Source: Achromobacter anxifer
GTDB lineage: Bacteria > Pseudomonadota > Gammaproteobacteria > Burkholderiales > Burkholderiaceae_B
Length of the DNA: 64,000 nt
NCBI RefSeq assembly: GCF_903652925.1
Contig: NZ_CAHLAR010000002.1
Coordinates: forward strand, 186,001-250,000
Direction of reading: 5' to 3'
A program made the position numbers and the translations under genes. A model generated the notes under the pieces. That model was given only the letters and a program-made list of their open reading frames with translations. It made no database searches and had not been told where the DNA came from. Below, piece after piece: positions 9,233 through 17,354 of the stretch; position 1 is the first letter of the stretch, and every line of letters begins with the position of its first letter.

Positions 9233-9997
9233 ATGCGCAATACCCACATCGACCGCTACGACCACCTGGACCGCGCCGTCGTCGCCATCGGCAACGACTA
9301 TGCGCGCGGACGGCTGCTGCCGATGCATTCGCATCGGCGCGCCCAATTGCTGTACGGCGCCACGGGCGTCATGCATGTGGTCACGCGCGACGGCAACTGG
9401 GTGGTGCCGCCGCAGCGCGCGGTGTGGATACCGGCGGGCGTGGCGCACCAGGTGCGCATGCTGGGCGTCAGCACGCGCAGCGCCTACATCGAGCCCGGCG
9501 CGGCGCGCGCGGACCGCGCCGCCTGCGAGGTAATCGAGGTATCGCCGCTGCTGCGGCAACTGCTGCTGGACGCGGTGGACATGCCGGCCGACTACGATCC
9601 TGCGGGCCGCGACGGCGCGCTGGCGGCCTTGCTGCTGCACGAAGTCGAACGCGCGCCGGTGCTGCCGCTGCACATTCCGCTGCCGCGCGACAAGCGCCTG
9701 GCGCCGCTGTGCAAGGCCTTCATCGCCGCGCCCGACGCGCGCGCCGCGCCGCAGGCCTGGGCCGAGCGCCTGCACATGAGCCCGCGCACCTTCAGCCGCC
9801 ATTTCCGCCAACAGACAGGCATGGCCTTTTCCGAATGGCGCCAGCGCGCCTGCGTGGTGTTGGCCTTGGCGCGGCTGGCCTCGGGCGATTCGGTGACCTC
9901 CATCGCGCTGGATTTCGGCTATCAGAGTCCGGCGGCCTTTTCCACGATGTTCCGGCGGGTGCTGGGCCGCCCGCCGACGGAGTATCTGCATCCATGA
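9233..9997 (+). CDS. AraC-family regulator with N-terminal cupin
   Basis: 254 residues. N-terminal cupin-like sensor (about 15-100: MHSHRRAQLLYGATGVMHV and VPPQRAVWIPAGVAHQV) and C-terminal double HTH (about 150-250: WAERLHMSPRTFSRHFRQQT and SIALDFGYQSPAAFSTMFRR). This layout is typical of regulators that sense small molecules through the cupin and sit beside their targets. The stop overlaps the ATG of the FAD monooxygenase gene, and the TauE gene is divergent, so either or both could be targets. Confidence 0.92.
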   Translation: MRNTHIDRYDHLDRAVVAIGNDYARGRLLPMHSHRRAQLLYGATGVMHVVTRDGNWVVPPQRAVWIPAGVAHQVRMLGVSTRSAYIEPGAARADRAACEVIEVSPLLRQLLLDAVDMPADYDPAGRDGALAALLLHEVERAPVLPLHIPLPRDKRLAPLCKAFIAAPDARAAPQAWAERLHMSPRTFSRHFRQQTGMAFSEWRQRACVVLALARLASGDSVTSIALDFGYQSPAAFSTMFRRVLGRPPTEYLHP

Positions 9998-11187
9998 CCA
10001 TGACGAGTACGAGCAAGCCTTTATCCATCGGTATCGCCGGCGCGGGCAGCGCCGGCCTGGCCACCGCGCTGGCGCTGGCGCAGGCCGGCCACCGGGTGCG
10101 GGTCTTTGAAAAGCACCAGGGTTTCACGACGCAGGGCGCGGGGTTGCTGTTGCAGCCGCCTGGAGTGCGCGCGCTGGCCGCGCTGGGCGTGGACGTGGCG
10201 GCGCTGAACGTGGGCGCGCCGATCGACCGCCTGCTGGGCCTGTCGCATCGCGGCTGGCGGGTCGTGGACATCGACTACGTTGGCGACGGCGCGCGGGCGG
10301 TGACGCGGGCGGCCCTGGGCGGGGTGCTGTTCGAGGCCGCGCGGCGCGCGGGCGCGGAGTTCTCGTTCGGCTGCCCGGTGGCGACGCTGGAGACCCTCGA
10401 GGGCAGGGCGCACGTGACCCATGGCGCGGACGACGCCCGGGCCGAATCCAGTTTCGACGTGTTCGTGGTGGCCGATGGCGCGGCGTCGGCGCTGCGCGAG
10501 CAGGTCGGGCTGGCGGCGCGTTCGCGGGCCTACGCCTGGGGCGCGCTGTGGGGCCAGTTCTGGACGCCCGGCTGGACGGGCGCGACCCAGCTGCTGCAGC
10601 GTTTCCGCGGCACCCGCGAAATGATGGGCCTGCTGCCTACCGAGCTTGGCCCGCAGGGCGTGCGCCTGTCGCTGTTCTGGAGCATCCGGCATGACGCCTT
10701 GCCGGCTTGGCGCGAGGCCCCCATCGCGGCCTGGAAGGACCGCATGCTGTCCCTGTGGCCCGAGGCCGCGCCCGTGGTCGCCCAGATTTCGCGCCACGAG
10801 GATCTGGCGGTGGCGACCTACCGGCACACCTGGCCGCGCGGACTGGCTGCGGGACCTTATTGCGCGGTCGGCGACGCCGGCCATGCCATGAGTCCGCAAT
10901 TGGGGCTGGGCACGACGCTGGCCGTGCTGGATGCGCTGGCCCTGGCGCGGGCGCTGCGCCAGCATGGCGCCGTCGAAGGGCCGGCGCGCTATGCGCGCAG
11001 CCGGCTGCTGCCCTCGCGCATGTACCAGACGCTGAGCCGCGCGCTGACGCCGTGTTTCCAGGCTTCGGGACCGGGGCTGTGGCGCGACCTGCTGTTCGGC
11101 GGCAGCCTGCTGGTGCCGGGCATGAAGGCGGTGATGAAGCGCGGCCTGCTGGCCATGCCGCAACCGGGCGGAAGCGGGCGCGGTTGA
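9994..11187 (+). CDS. FAD-dependent aromatic-type monooxygenase
   Basis: 397-residue group A flavoprotein monooxygenase. The dinucleotide-binding motif GAGSAG is at 16-21 and the second FAD motif GDAGHAMSPQLGLG is near 288-301. The ATG at 9994 overlaps the AraC stop (ATGA), and a second ATG follows two codons on. The family hydroxylates aromatic or other conjugated substrates using NAD(P)H and oxygen; the substrate cannot be inferred. Unlike many such enzymes it is encoded with its presumed regulator but no visible ring-cleavage partners. Confidence 0.88.
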   Translation: MTMTSTSKPLSIGIAGAGSAGLATALALAQAGHRVRVFEKHQGFTTQGAGLLLQPPGVRALAALGVDVAALNVGAPIDRLLGLSHRGWRVVDIDYVGDGARAVTRAALGGVLFEAARRAGAEFSFGCPVATLETLEGRAHVTHGADDARAESSFDVFVVADGAASALREQVGLAARSRAYAWGALWGQFWTPGWTGATQLLQRFRGTREMMGLLPTELGPQGVRLSLFWSIRHDALPAWREAPIAAWKDRMLSLWPEAAPVVAQISRHEDLAVATYRHTWPRGLAAGPYCAVGDAGHAMSPQLGLGTTLAVLDALALARALRQHGAVEGPARYARSRLLPSRMYQTLSRALTPCFQASGPGLWRDLLFGGSLLVPGMKAVMKRGLLAMPQPGGSGRG

Positions 11188-11238
11188 TGCGCGGCTGCTG
11201 CGCTCAGGCGGGGGATTTCATGTCGCATACTTCGGGCC

Positions 11239-11271
11239 GCATGCAGTCTGACTGCATGCGTCTGACTGCAT
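11239..11271. repeat. Palindrome with a 14-bp-period direct repeat
   Basis: GCATGCAGTC and GACTGCATGC form 10-bp arms around a single central T (11239-11259). TCTGACTGCAT then recurs at 11247-11257 and 11261-11271. It lies between the monooxygenase and the convergent TrhA gene, so it may act in transcription termination, although there is no U-tract. Confidence 0.7.
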
Positions 11272-11288
11272 ACGTCAGGCCCCATACC

Positions 11289-11933
11289 TCAGGCCGCGTA
11301 CCAGAGCACCGCGAAGAAATGGCAGGCCGTGCCAGCCAGCACGAACAGATGCCAGACGAAGTGGCTATAGCGCCAGCGGTTGTCTAGCACGAAGAACACC
11401 ACGCCGCCCGTATAGGCCAGCCCGCCCGCCACCAGCCACCACAGGCCGCCGGTGGGCACGCGTTCGATCAGCGGGTTGACCGCGATGATCACCAGCCAGC
11501 CCATGGCGAGGTACAGGCCGGTTGAAATGGCGGGCCGGTTGAGACGCTTGCTGGCCTTCAGCCCCACGCCCAGCAGGGCCATGCCCCAGACCAGGCCGAA
11601 CAGGGTCCAGCCCCAGGGACCGCGCAGGGCGCCCAGGGCGAAAGGCGTGTAGGTGCCCGCGATCAGCAGATAGATGGCGGAATGGTCCAGCACGTTGAAG
11701 AGCTGCTTGGCGCGGCTCTTGGGCAGGGCGTGATAGATGGTGGAGGCCAGGTACAGCAGGCACATCGTCGCGGCGAAGACCGCGGCGCCCGCGATGAAGG
11801 CGGCATCGCCCTGGCGCACAGCGGCCAGGATCAGGATGGGGGCGGAGGCCACGGCGGCCGTGGCGCCGACGCCGTGGCTGATGGCATTGGCGATTTCCTC
11901 GCCCAGGGTCTGGGGTCTGTCGTTGGGGAACAT
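11289..11933 (-). CDS. trhA: Hemolysin III / PAQR-type membrane protein (TrhA-like)
   Basis: 214 residues, seven hydrophobic helices, with the conserved features of bacterial PAQR proteins: GEEIANAISHGVGA at the N-terminus, STIYHALPKSRAKQLFNVLD in the middle and HFVWHLFVLAGTACHFFAVL at the end. The three histidine-bearing motifs resemble the zinc site of the CREST superfamily. Family members have been linked to membrane homeostasis; haemolysis is not a reliable function despite the name. Monocistronic and divergent from the esterase gene. Confidence 0.9.
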   Translation of the reverse strand: MFPNDRPQTLGEEIANAISHGVGATAAVASAPILILAAVRQGDAAFIAGAAVFAATMCLLYLASTIYHALPKSRAKQLFNVLDHSAIYLLIAGTYTPFALGALRGPWGWTLFGLVWGMALLGVGLKASKRLNRPAISTGLYLAMGWLVIIAVNPLIERVPTGGLWWLVAGGLAYTGGVVFFVLDNRWRYSHFVWHLFVLAGTACHFFAVLWYAA

Positions 11934-12142
11934 GAATGCGTCTTGGTTGGATCAGGTCTACACCTTAGGCGCTTTGGCGCGCAGGCTCAAGCTCGCGCAG
12001 CCTGCGGTCGCGGCCGATGCGCATCGGCTTGATCTACTGCAAATGGCGCCTCGCGCCATGCGGCTGAAAACGTTGCGGCGAAGTTACTCTGTGATACATT
12101 CTGCGCGCAAGCAAACAAGGGTTTACTGGCCGAGGCCTAGCA

Positions 12143-13219
12143 ATGGCGCGCAGTTTTACCAACCTGTTTTTCAAGGCCGCAAAAAAGATCGGCAAGCTGC
12201 AGCGTGCCGCGATGCGCATGGCCGCTCCCAAGGCCGCGAAAAAGCGCGCCGCGCCCAAGCGCAATGCCGCCAAATCCGCCACGGCCTCCGCTACTCGCGG
12301 CGCGGCTGCCGGCCAGTCGCTGGGCGTGGGGCGTTGGGAAGCCTCCCGGCAATTTTCCGACAGCCAGGGCCGCCGCCTTACCTACGCCCGCTACACGCCC
12401 GTCACGCCGTCGCGCGAGGGCATGCCGCTGGTGGTTATGCTGCACGGCTGCCGCCAGACCGCGCTGTCTTTCGCCCGCGGCACGCGCATGAACCAATGGG
12501 CTGACGCCGGCGGTTTCATGGTGCTGTATCCGCAGCAGTCCATGACCCGGCAGGTGCAGCGCTGCTGGCGCTGGTTCCAGCCTGATGACGAGCATGGCGG
12601 CGCGGAAGCCGACCTGATCGCGGCCCTGATCCGCGCCGAGTGTGCGCGGTATTCGCTGGATCCCGAGCGGGTCTACATCGCGGGGCTGTCGGCCGGGGCC
12701 GGCATGGCCGCCCTGGTGGCCTTGCGCCATCCGCGGCTGATCGCTGCGGCGGCCATGCATTCCGGCCCGGTGGCGGGCGACGCCCATAGCGCCACGGGCG
12801 GCATAGGCACCATGCGGCGCGGCGCGCTCAAGCCGCTGCTGCCCTTGCTGGAGCGGGTCGCGGACCCGGCGGTGTTCCGGCTGGGCATGCCCGCCATCAT
12901 TCTCCAGGGGCAGCTGGACCCGACCGTGGCGCCGCGCAATGCCAGGCAGTTGTTCGAACAGTTCCGGGCGGTGAATGACCTGCCGCCGGAGAGTGTGCCG
13001 GTCGAGCGCGTGCTGGGGTTGGGCACGGACAAGTCCTACCGGCGGGTGGACATGCTGCGCGGCAACCGGACCGTGCTGCGGCTGTGCGAGATCACGCTGG
13101 TGGAACACGCCTGGAGCGGCGGCGATGCGTCCGTGCGGTATCACGCGCGCGGCGGTCCGGACGCGTCGGCGCTGATCTGGCGCTTCTTCCAGACGCAGCG
13201 CCGGGTGGCGCGGCAGTAA
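12143..13219 (+). CDS. PHB-depolymerase-family esterase with basic N-terminal tail
   Basis: 358 residues. Residues 1-60 are Lys/Ala/Arg-rich and carry no clear signal peptide; the alpha/beta-hydrolase domain follows. Catalytic triad by motif: Ser183 (GLSAG), Asp259 (GQLDPTV) and His322 (EHAWSGGD); the oxyanion segment is LHGCRQT (100-106). This is the LpqC/feruloyl-esterase-like branch grouped with PHB depolymerases. The missing signal peptide argues for an intracellular enzyme, perhaps associated with polyhydroxyalkanoate granules or DNA through the basic tail (inference). No pha genes are nearby. Confidence 0.88.
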   Translation: MARSFTNLFFKAAKKIGKLQRAAMRMAAPKAAKKRAAPKRNAAKSATASATRGAAAGQSLGVGRWEASRQFSDSQGRRLTYARYTPVTPSREGMPLVVMLHGCRQTALSFARGTRMNQWADAGGFMVLYPQQSMTRQVQRCWRWFQPDDEHGGAEADLIAALIRAECARYSLDPERVYIAGLSAGAGMAALVALRHPRLIAAAAMHSGPVAGDAHSATGGIGTMRRGALKPLLPLLERVADPAVFRLGMPAIILQGQLDPTVAPRNARQLFEQFRAVNDLPPESVPVERVLGLGTDKSYRRVDMLRGNRTVLRLCEITLVEHAWSGGDASVRYHARGGPDASALIWRFFQTQRRVARQ

Positions 13220-13288
13220 GATCAGCCTATCCCCGGCGCGCCGGCGCATCGAGCGCGGGCCGCCTAGTTCCTGTGCGGAGCCCACGCC

Positions 13289-13813
13289 ATGTCACTTTCC
13301 ATGTACCAGGCCAGCGTGCCTGCCTTCATCCGCGGCCTGAATGTGTTGGCCGTCCTGCTGCAAAAGGCCGCCGATCATGCCCAGTCCGCGGGCATGGACC
13401 CGGCTGAACTCATCAATGCCCGGCTGGCGCCGGACATGTATCCGCTGAGCGGCCAGGTCCAGCGCGCCAGCGACGCGTCCAAGTTCGCGGTGCAGCGCCT
13501 GTCGCGGGTGGAAGCGCCCAAGTTCCCGGACGAAGAAACCACCTTCGAGCAATTGCAGCAGCGCGTCGCCGCCACCATCGCCTACTTGCAGACCGTGGCG
13601 GCGGACAAGCTGGACGGCGCCGAAAGCCGCAAGATCACGCTGGCATTCGGTGACTTCAAGCCGGAGTTCCGCGGCGACGACTACCTGCTGACGTTCGCGC
13701 TGCCGAACTTCTACTTCCACGTCACCACGGCCTACGACATCCTGCGCCACGCAGGCGTGAAGATCGGCAAGCTGGACTTCCTGGGACCGTACCCGCAGCC
13801 AGCCGCCGCCTGA
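13289..13813 (+). CDS. DUF1993-family protein (DinB-like fold)
   Basis: 174-residue soluble protein recognisable as DUF1993 by its N-terminus SLSMYQASVPAFIRGLNVLA and the segments LAPDMYPLSGQVQRASDASK and FYFHVTTAYDILRHAGVKIG near its end. The fold is thought to be a four-helix bundle related to DinB/YfiT proteins, which often bind a metal through three histidines; here only His in FYFHVTTAY and a few others are obvious. Function unknown. It lies convergently next to a VOC-family gene. Confidence 0.85.
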   Translation: MSLSMYQASVPAFIRGLNVLAVLLQKAADHAQSAGMDPAELINARLAPDMYPLSGQVQRASDASKFAVQRLSRVEAPKFPDEETTFEQLQQRVAATIAYLQTVAADKLDGAESRKITLAFGDFKPEFRGDDYLLTFALPNFYFHVTTAYDILRHAGVKIGKLDFLGPYPQPAAA

Positions 13814-13832
13814 CGCCTGCGCGGCGCGGCCG

Positions 13833-14336
13833 TCAGGCCGGCTTCTTGGACGGGTCGCCGCAGCCTTCCATCGGGCCCATCTTCGCCATGTTTTCCTGGA
13901 CTTCGGCGGGCGTCAGGTCGAACTTGTGCGTGGCGATAGACCAGCGGTGGCCGCAAGGGTCCACCACCTGGCCGTAGCGGTCGCCCCAGAACATGTCCGC
14001 CACGGGCATGGTCACCTGGGCGCCGGCCGCCACGGCCTGCTTCATGGCCGCGTCCACGTCGTTCACGTACAGGTGCAGGGTGACGGGCGTGCCTTTCAGG
14101 GCCTTGGGGCCCAGGCTGCCCCACTCGGGGAAATCGTCCATCAGCATCATGACGGAATCGCCGATGCGGATGGCGGCATGCATGATCTTGCCGTTGGGGC
14201 CGGGCAACCGGGCCAGTTCCTCGGCGTTGAAGGCCTTCTTGTAGAAGGCGATGGCCTCCGCCGCGCCTTCGCACACGATATGCGGGGTGAGGGTGTGCAT
14301 GCCTTCGGGGATGGGTTTGCTTGCAGGGTTTGCCAT
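13833..14336 (-). CDS. VOC-family (glyoxalase/PhnB-like) protein
   Basis: 167-residue vicinal-oxygen-chelate protein: N-terminal HTLTPHIVCEGAAEAIAFYK and C-terminal DRYGQVVDPCGHRWSIATHK are the signatures of PhnB-like members with two beta-alpha-beta-beta-beta modules. Such proteins include dioxygenases, glyoxalases and resistance proteins, and many remain unassigned. GGAGACAAGC before the ATG is a good ribosome-binding site. It follows the DUF1428 gene on the same strand but a strong terminator separates them, so it probably has its own promoter. Confidence 0.85.
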   Translation of the reverse strand: MANPASKPIPEGMHTLTPHIVCEGAAEAIAFYKKAFNAEELARLPGPNGKIMHAAIRIGDSVMMLMDDFPEWGSLGPKALKGTPVTLHLYVNDVDAAMKQAVAAGAQVTMPVADMFWGDRYGQVVDPCGHRWSIATHKFDLTPAEVQENMAKMGPMEGCGDPSKKPA

Positions 14337-14359
14337 GCTTGTCTCCAGATTGATCCGTT

Positions 14360-14389
14360 AAAAAAACGAGCGGGGGAAATCTCCCCCGC
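14360..14389 (-). terminator. Intrinsic terminator after the DUF1428 gene
   Basis: GCGGGGGA (14370-14377) pairs with TCCCCCGC (14382-14389) around a 4-nt loop; on the minus strand it is followed after two or three bases by seven U (A7 at 14360-14366). It lies 4 nt beyond the DUF1428 stop and 24 nt before the VOC start. Confidence 0.9.
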
Positions 14390-14393
14390 CGCC

Positions 14394-14750
14394 TCAGTTG
14401 CCTACCAGCGTGGTGAAGCCGCCCCAGCACATGCGCTTGATGTCGAACACGTCCTCGCAGCCCGGTGAGGCCAGGCGCGGATCCGCCATGACCTTCGCGT
14501 TGATGCGGTCACGCTCCGCCTTGCTGGCGTAGGTGATCCAGGCGAACACCACGGTTTCCCCCTCGCGCGCGCTGGCGGCGGCGCTGAACGAGCCCGCGCC
14601 TTCGTTGTCTATGTCTTGCGCCACGCATTCGCGATAGTCCAGCGCGCCGTGTTCGAGCCAGACCGTCTGTGCCGTCTGCGCCATCTTCCTGTAGGCCTCG
14701 ATATTGGCCTTGGGCACCGGCAGCAGGAAACCATCCACATACTTTTCCAT
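14394..14750 (-). CDS. DUF1428-family protein (dimeric ferredoxin-like fold)
   Basis: 118 residues with the DUF1428 N-terminus MEKYVDGFLLPVPKANIEAY and the closing segment CEDVFDIKRMCWGGFTTLV. The reading frame is open further upstream, but ATG 14750 is chosen since GGAGTTACTG precedes it directly and homologues begin with MEKYVDG. The family resembles YbaA-like RNA-signal or antibiotic-monooxygenase-type alpha/beta barrels; no activity is established. It is divergent from the GlxA-type regulator gene. Confidence 0.88.
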   Translation of the reverse strand: MEKYVDGFLLPVPKANIEAYRKMAQTAQTVWLEHGALDYRECVAQDIDNEGAGSFSAAASAREGETVVFAWITYASKAERDRINAKVMADPRLASPGCEDVFDIKRMCWGGFTTLVGN

Positions 14751-14933
14751 CAGTAACTCCTTTGATCCACGTTGTTCTGTTCCACGCCAGGAAGCCCGCA
14801 AGCCGCCTCCGGCGCAGTCCCGGATCTCATTCCGGTAAGTGTCACTGTATCGGGATCGGCCGCGCTTTCAGATAGGCAATTGCGACAATCTAGAGGGTGG
14901 ATTGCGACAGCTGGCAGGCGTATGCTTTGCAGG

Positions 14934-15902
14934 ATGAAAAACGTCGCGTTCCTGCTCCCCCTGGGGGCCAATATCGCCTCGCTGGAAACTGCCCGGCATG
15001 GCTTCCTGGTCGCCAACGAATACCTGGCCGCCCACGGGCGCGAGCCCCGGTTCACGGTGCGCACCATGGCCCTGACCCGCGAAGTCCGCCTGGACGAAGG
15101 CCGCATCACCGTGCAGGCCGACATGGTCCTGGCCGATGCGCACGACATCGATATCTGCATCGCGCCGCCGTTGCTGGGCTCGGTGTCCGACGCCGTGCTG
15201 TCCAACCGCGAACTGATCGAATGGCTGTCGCAGCATCACCGCAATGGCGGCGAGGTCGCCAGCCTGTGCATGGGCGCGGCGCTGTTGGCCGCGGGCGGAG
15301 TGCTGGACGGGCAGCAGGCGGTGGTCCACTGGGTGGCGCAGAATCTCTACGCCAGCCTGTTTCCCAGCGTGGAGTGGGTCAGCGACCGCATCGTCATGGC
15401 GGACAACGGCATCTACACCAGCGGCGGCGCGTTTTCCGCCGCGCATCTGGTGCTGCACCTGATCGAAAAGTACACCGACCGCGATACCGCCATCTGGTGC
15501 GCCAAGTACTTCCAGCTCGACTGGAGCCGCCAGAGCCAGTTGCCGTTCTCGGTGTTCGTGGGCCAGAAGGCGCATGCCGATGAAGTGGTGCGCGCGGTGC
15601 AGGACTACATCGAAGGCCGCTACACGGAAAAGATCACGGTCGAGGAGCTGGCCGACCGCCACGCCATGGGCCGGCGCACCCTGGAGCGGCGTTTCCGCCA
15701 GGCCACGGGCAACAGCATCGTGGAGTACGTGCAGCGGGTGCGGGTGGAAGCCGCCAAGAAGCGGCTGGAGACTTCGCGCAAGAGCGTGGCGGAAGTCATG
15801 TACGAGGTCGGCTACAACGACACCAAGGCTTTCCGGGACATCTTCAACAAGTATTGCGGCATGTCGCCGGTGGGCTACCGGGAACGCTACCACTTCCAGT
15901 AG
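14934..15902 (+). CDS. GlxA-type regulator (DJ-1/PfpI domain plus AraC HTH)
   Basis: 322 residues: an N-terminal DJ-1/PfpI-like amidotransferase-type domain (about 1-180) with a cysteine in the nucleophile-elbow position (ASLCMGAALLAAGG) and a C-terminal AraC double HTH (about 215-320; LADRHAMGRRTLERRFRQAT). GlxA-type regulators control amino-acid, betaine and carnitine catabolism in related bacteria, usually binding the ligand in the DJ-1 domain. An alternative ATG at 14922 (adding Met-Leu-Cys-Arg) has a better-spaced GGCAGG, so the start is uncertain by four codons. Target possibly the divergent DUF1428 gene or a distant locus. Confidence 0.9.
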   Translation: MKNVAFLLPLGANIASLETARHGFLVANEYLAAHGREPRFTVRTMALTREVRLDEGRITVQADMVLADAHDIDICIAPPLLGSVSDAVLSNRELIEWLSQHHRNGGEVASLCMGAALLAAGGVLDGQQAVVHWVAQNLYASLFPSVEWVSDRIVMADNGIYTSGGAFSAAHLVLHLIEKYTDRDTAIWCAKYFQLDWSRQSQLPFSVFVGQKAHADEVVRAVQDYIEGRYTEKITVEELADRHAMGRRTLERRFRQATGNSIVEYVQRVRVEAAKKRLETSRKSVAEVMYEVGYNDTKAFRDIFNKYCGMSPVGYRERYHFQ

Positions 15903-15907
15903 GCGCG

Positions 15908-16360
15908 CTAGCCCTGATGCCGGTACACCCGCGTATCGCGCATCACGAAGCCCGCCGATTCATACAGGTGATGCGCGGACAGCCGGCCGGGGTTCGACGT
16001 CAGGTCGAGCGTCTTGGCTTGCAACTCTCGGCTCTTGGCGATGGCGGCCCGCGTCAGCGCCATGCCGACCTTCAGGCCGCGCGCCTGCTCGTCCACCACT
16101 ACGTCCTCGATCCACGCCCGCAAGCCGGTGGGGATGCGGAAATGCACCAGCGTCAGCGTGCCGACGATGCGCTTGTCGGCCCCCATGGTGGCGATGTACA
16201 GGTGGTTGCAGGGCGAGCGGATGATCTCGTCCAGTGTCTCGCGCGACAGCGGCGGGGCCGTCCGCGACAACTGCGGCAGCAGCCGCGCGAACGCCGCGAC
16301 CAGGGCGTCGCTGGCCTGGGTCGCCAGCACGATTTCCACGCTGTTTCCTGCTTGGGGCAT
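15908..16360 (-). CDS. GNAT-family N-acetyltransferase
   Basis: 150 residues with the GNAT fold. The acetyl-CoA-binding motif A region reads IEDVVVDEQARGLKVGMALT (about 90-109), and the C-terminal motif B is HHLYESAGFVMRDTRVYR. The ATG at 16360 follows GGGAGAGC. Acceptor unknown. It lies 17 nt after a membrane-protein gene on the same strand and converges on the GlxA regulator with only 5 nt between stops. Confidence 0.88.
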   Translation of the reverse strand: MPQAGNSVEIVLATQASDALVAAFARLLPQLSRTAPPLSRETLDEIIRSPCNHLYIATMGADKRIVGTLTLVHFRIPTGLRAWIEDVVVDEQARGLKVGMALTRAAIAKSRELQAKTLDLTSNPGRLSAHHLYESAGFVMRDTRVYRHQG

Positions 16361-16377
16361 CTTGCTCTCCCGGGTGG

Positions 16378-16932
16378 CTACCTGAATGTTGTAGCCGACA
16401 CCCGTTCCGGATACCAAGCGGTGAATTTCATGGCCGCCGCCAGCGCCGCCACCGTTACCGCGATGGCGATGGCCTGTGGCAGCTGCGGCCGGTACAGCAG
16501 CAGCGCGTCGACCGCCACCATGGTCGCGAAGGCCAGCGCCCAGGCAAGGGCGATGGCGAAGTTCATGCGGGCGTAGCGGCGGTTTTTCCAGACATATTCG
16601 GGCTCTTTTTCGCGCGCGTATTCCAGGGTGAAGGGCCGGCGCAACGCCAGGGTCAGCAGCACCAGGATCAGCATGCCGGCGTCGACCCGCAGGCGGGCCT
16701 GGGCCACCGTCCAGGAATCCCCGTCCACCATCGGGGCGTACAGGGTCAGCCCGATGAACAGCAGCAGGGTCCCGCCTTCCAGGATCTTGACGCGCCGCTC
16801 CGGGCTGAGCCAGTCGCGCAGCACCAGCCCGGCGGAAACCAAGGTGCCGGTTGCCAGTCCCTCCAGCACACCGACGGTTCTTTCGATGATGACAAACATG
16901 ATGAATGGCGTGAACGCCAGAAGGATGTTCAT
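16378..16932 (-). CDS. Hypothetical integral membrane protein
   Basis: 184 residues with about five or six hydrophobic helices (near 4-40, 50-68, 82-97, 122-143 and 150-168) and a charged cytoplasmic-type loop containing REKEPEYVWKNRRYARMN. I do not recognise the family, although general shape and helix spacing resemble small intracellular-septation-type or YckC-like membrane proteins. Co-directional with the downstream GNAT gene at 17 nt, so probably co-transcribed. Confidence 0.75.
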   Translation of the reverse strand: MNILLAFTPFIMFVIIERTVGVLEGLATGTLVSAGLVLRDWLSPERRVKILEGGTLLLFIGLTLYAPMVDGDSWTVAQARLRVDAGMLILVLLTLALRRPFTLEYAREKEPEYVWKNRRYARMNFAIALAWALAFATMVAVDALLLYRPQLPQAIAIAVTVAALAAAMKFTAWYPERVSATTFR

Positions 16933-17354
16933 CCTGGTTCCCCGAGCTTGAGCGCGCGCCCCTGCGCGTTGGCCTCGTCGCCTTGAGAATCAAGACGCGA
17001 ACTTGTCTGTTTATGCCTGCTCGCCAGGGTGCGGGATATTGCGTCTTTCGCCTATCGCCGAGGCGGCGGTGCGCGGATGGACGAATTTGCGGCGTCGCCG
17101 CGCCGTATCCGCCAGCCGGTTTGCGTCTGCCGTCCTGGCGGACTAGTGCCGCCGTGAGTAGACTGGCCGATGCATCGTTCATACGATGTACTGCCTCCGA
17201 ATTCCCTCTGCATCGCCAGGTCGTTTCAGCAGCTGTCACAAGCAGGAAGCCAGCGCCTCCGTTCCTTCCAGGGCGCCGCGCCGGCCAGATGTGCGCGTGT
17301 ATGCGAGACGGGCCCGCTTCGCGTCCCGTCGAAACTTCGTCCGGGAGAGTTCAC
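16933..17354. other. 422-bp intergenic region
   Basis: No supported gene. Short plus- and minus-strand frames here lack ribosome-binding sites and family resemblance. It presumably contains divergent promoters for the membrane-protein gene and the repeat-protein gene. A small dyad CATCGT-tcat-ACGATG lies near 17171-17186. Confidence 0.6.

Noticed and set aside
12128-12141. GG-n10-GC match to a sigma-54 promoter (TGGCCGA-ggcc-TAGCA)
   Set aside because: It ends two bases before the esterase start codon, so transcription would begin inside the gene; probably chance.
16983-17354. Upstream in-frame extension of the repeat protein
   Set aside because: No suitable start or ribosome-binding site, and composition differs; the ATG at 17355 has GGGAGAG upstream.
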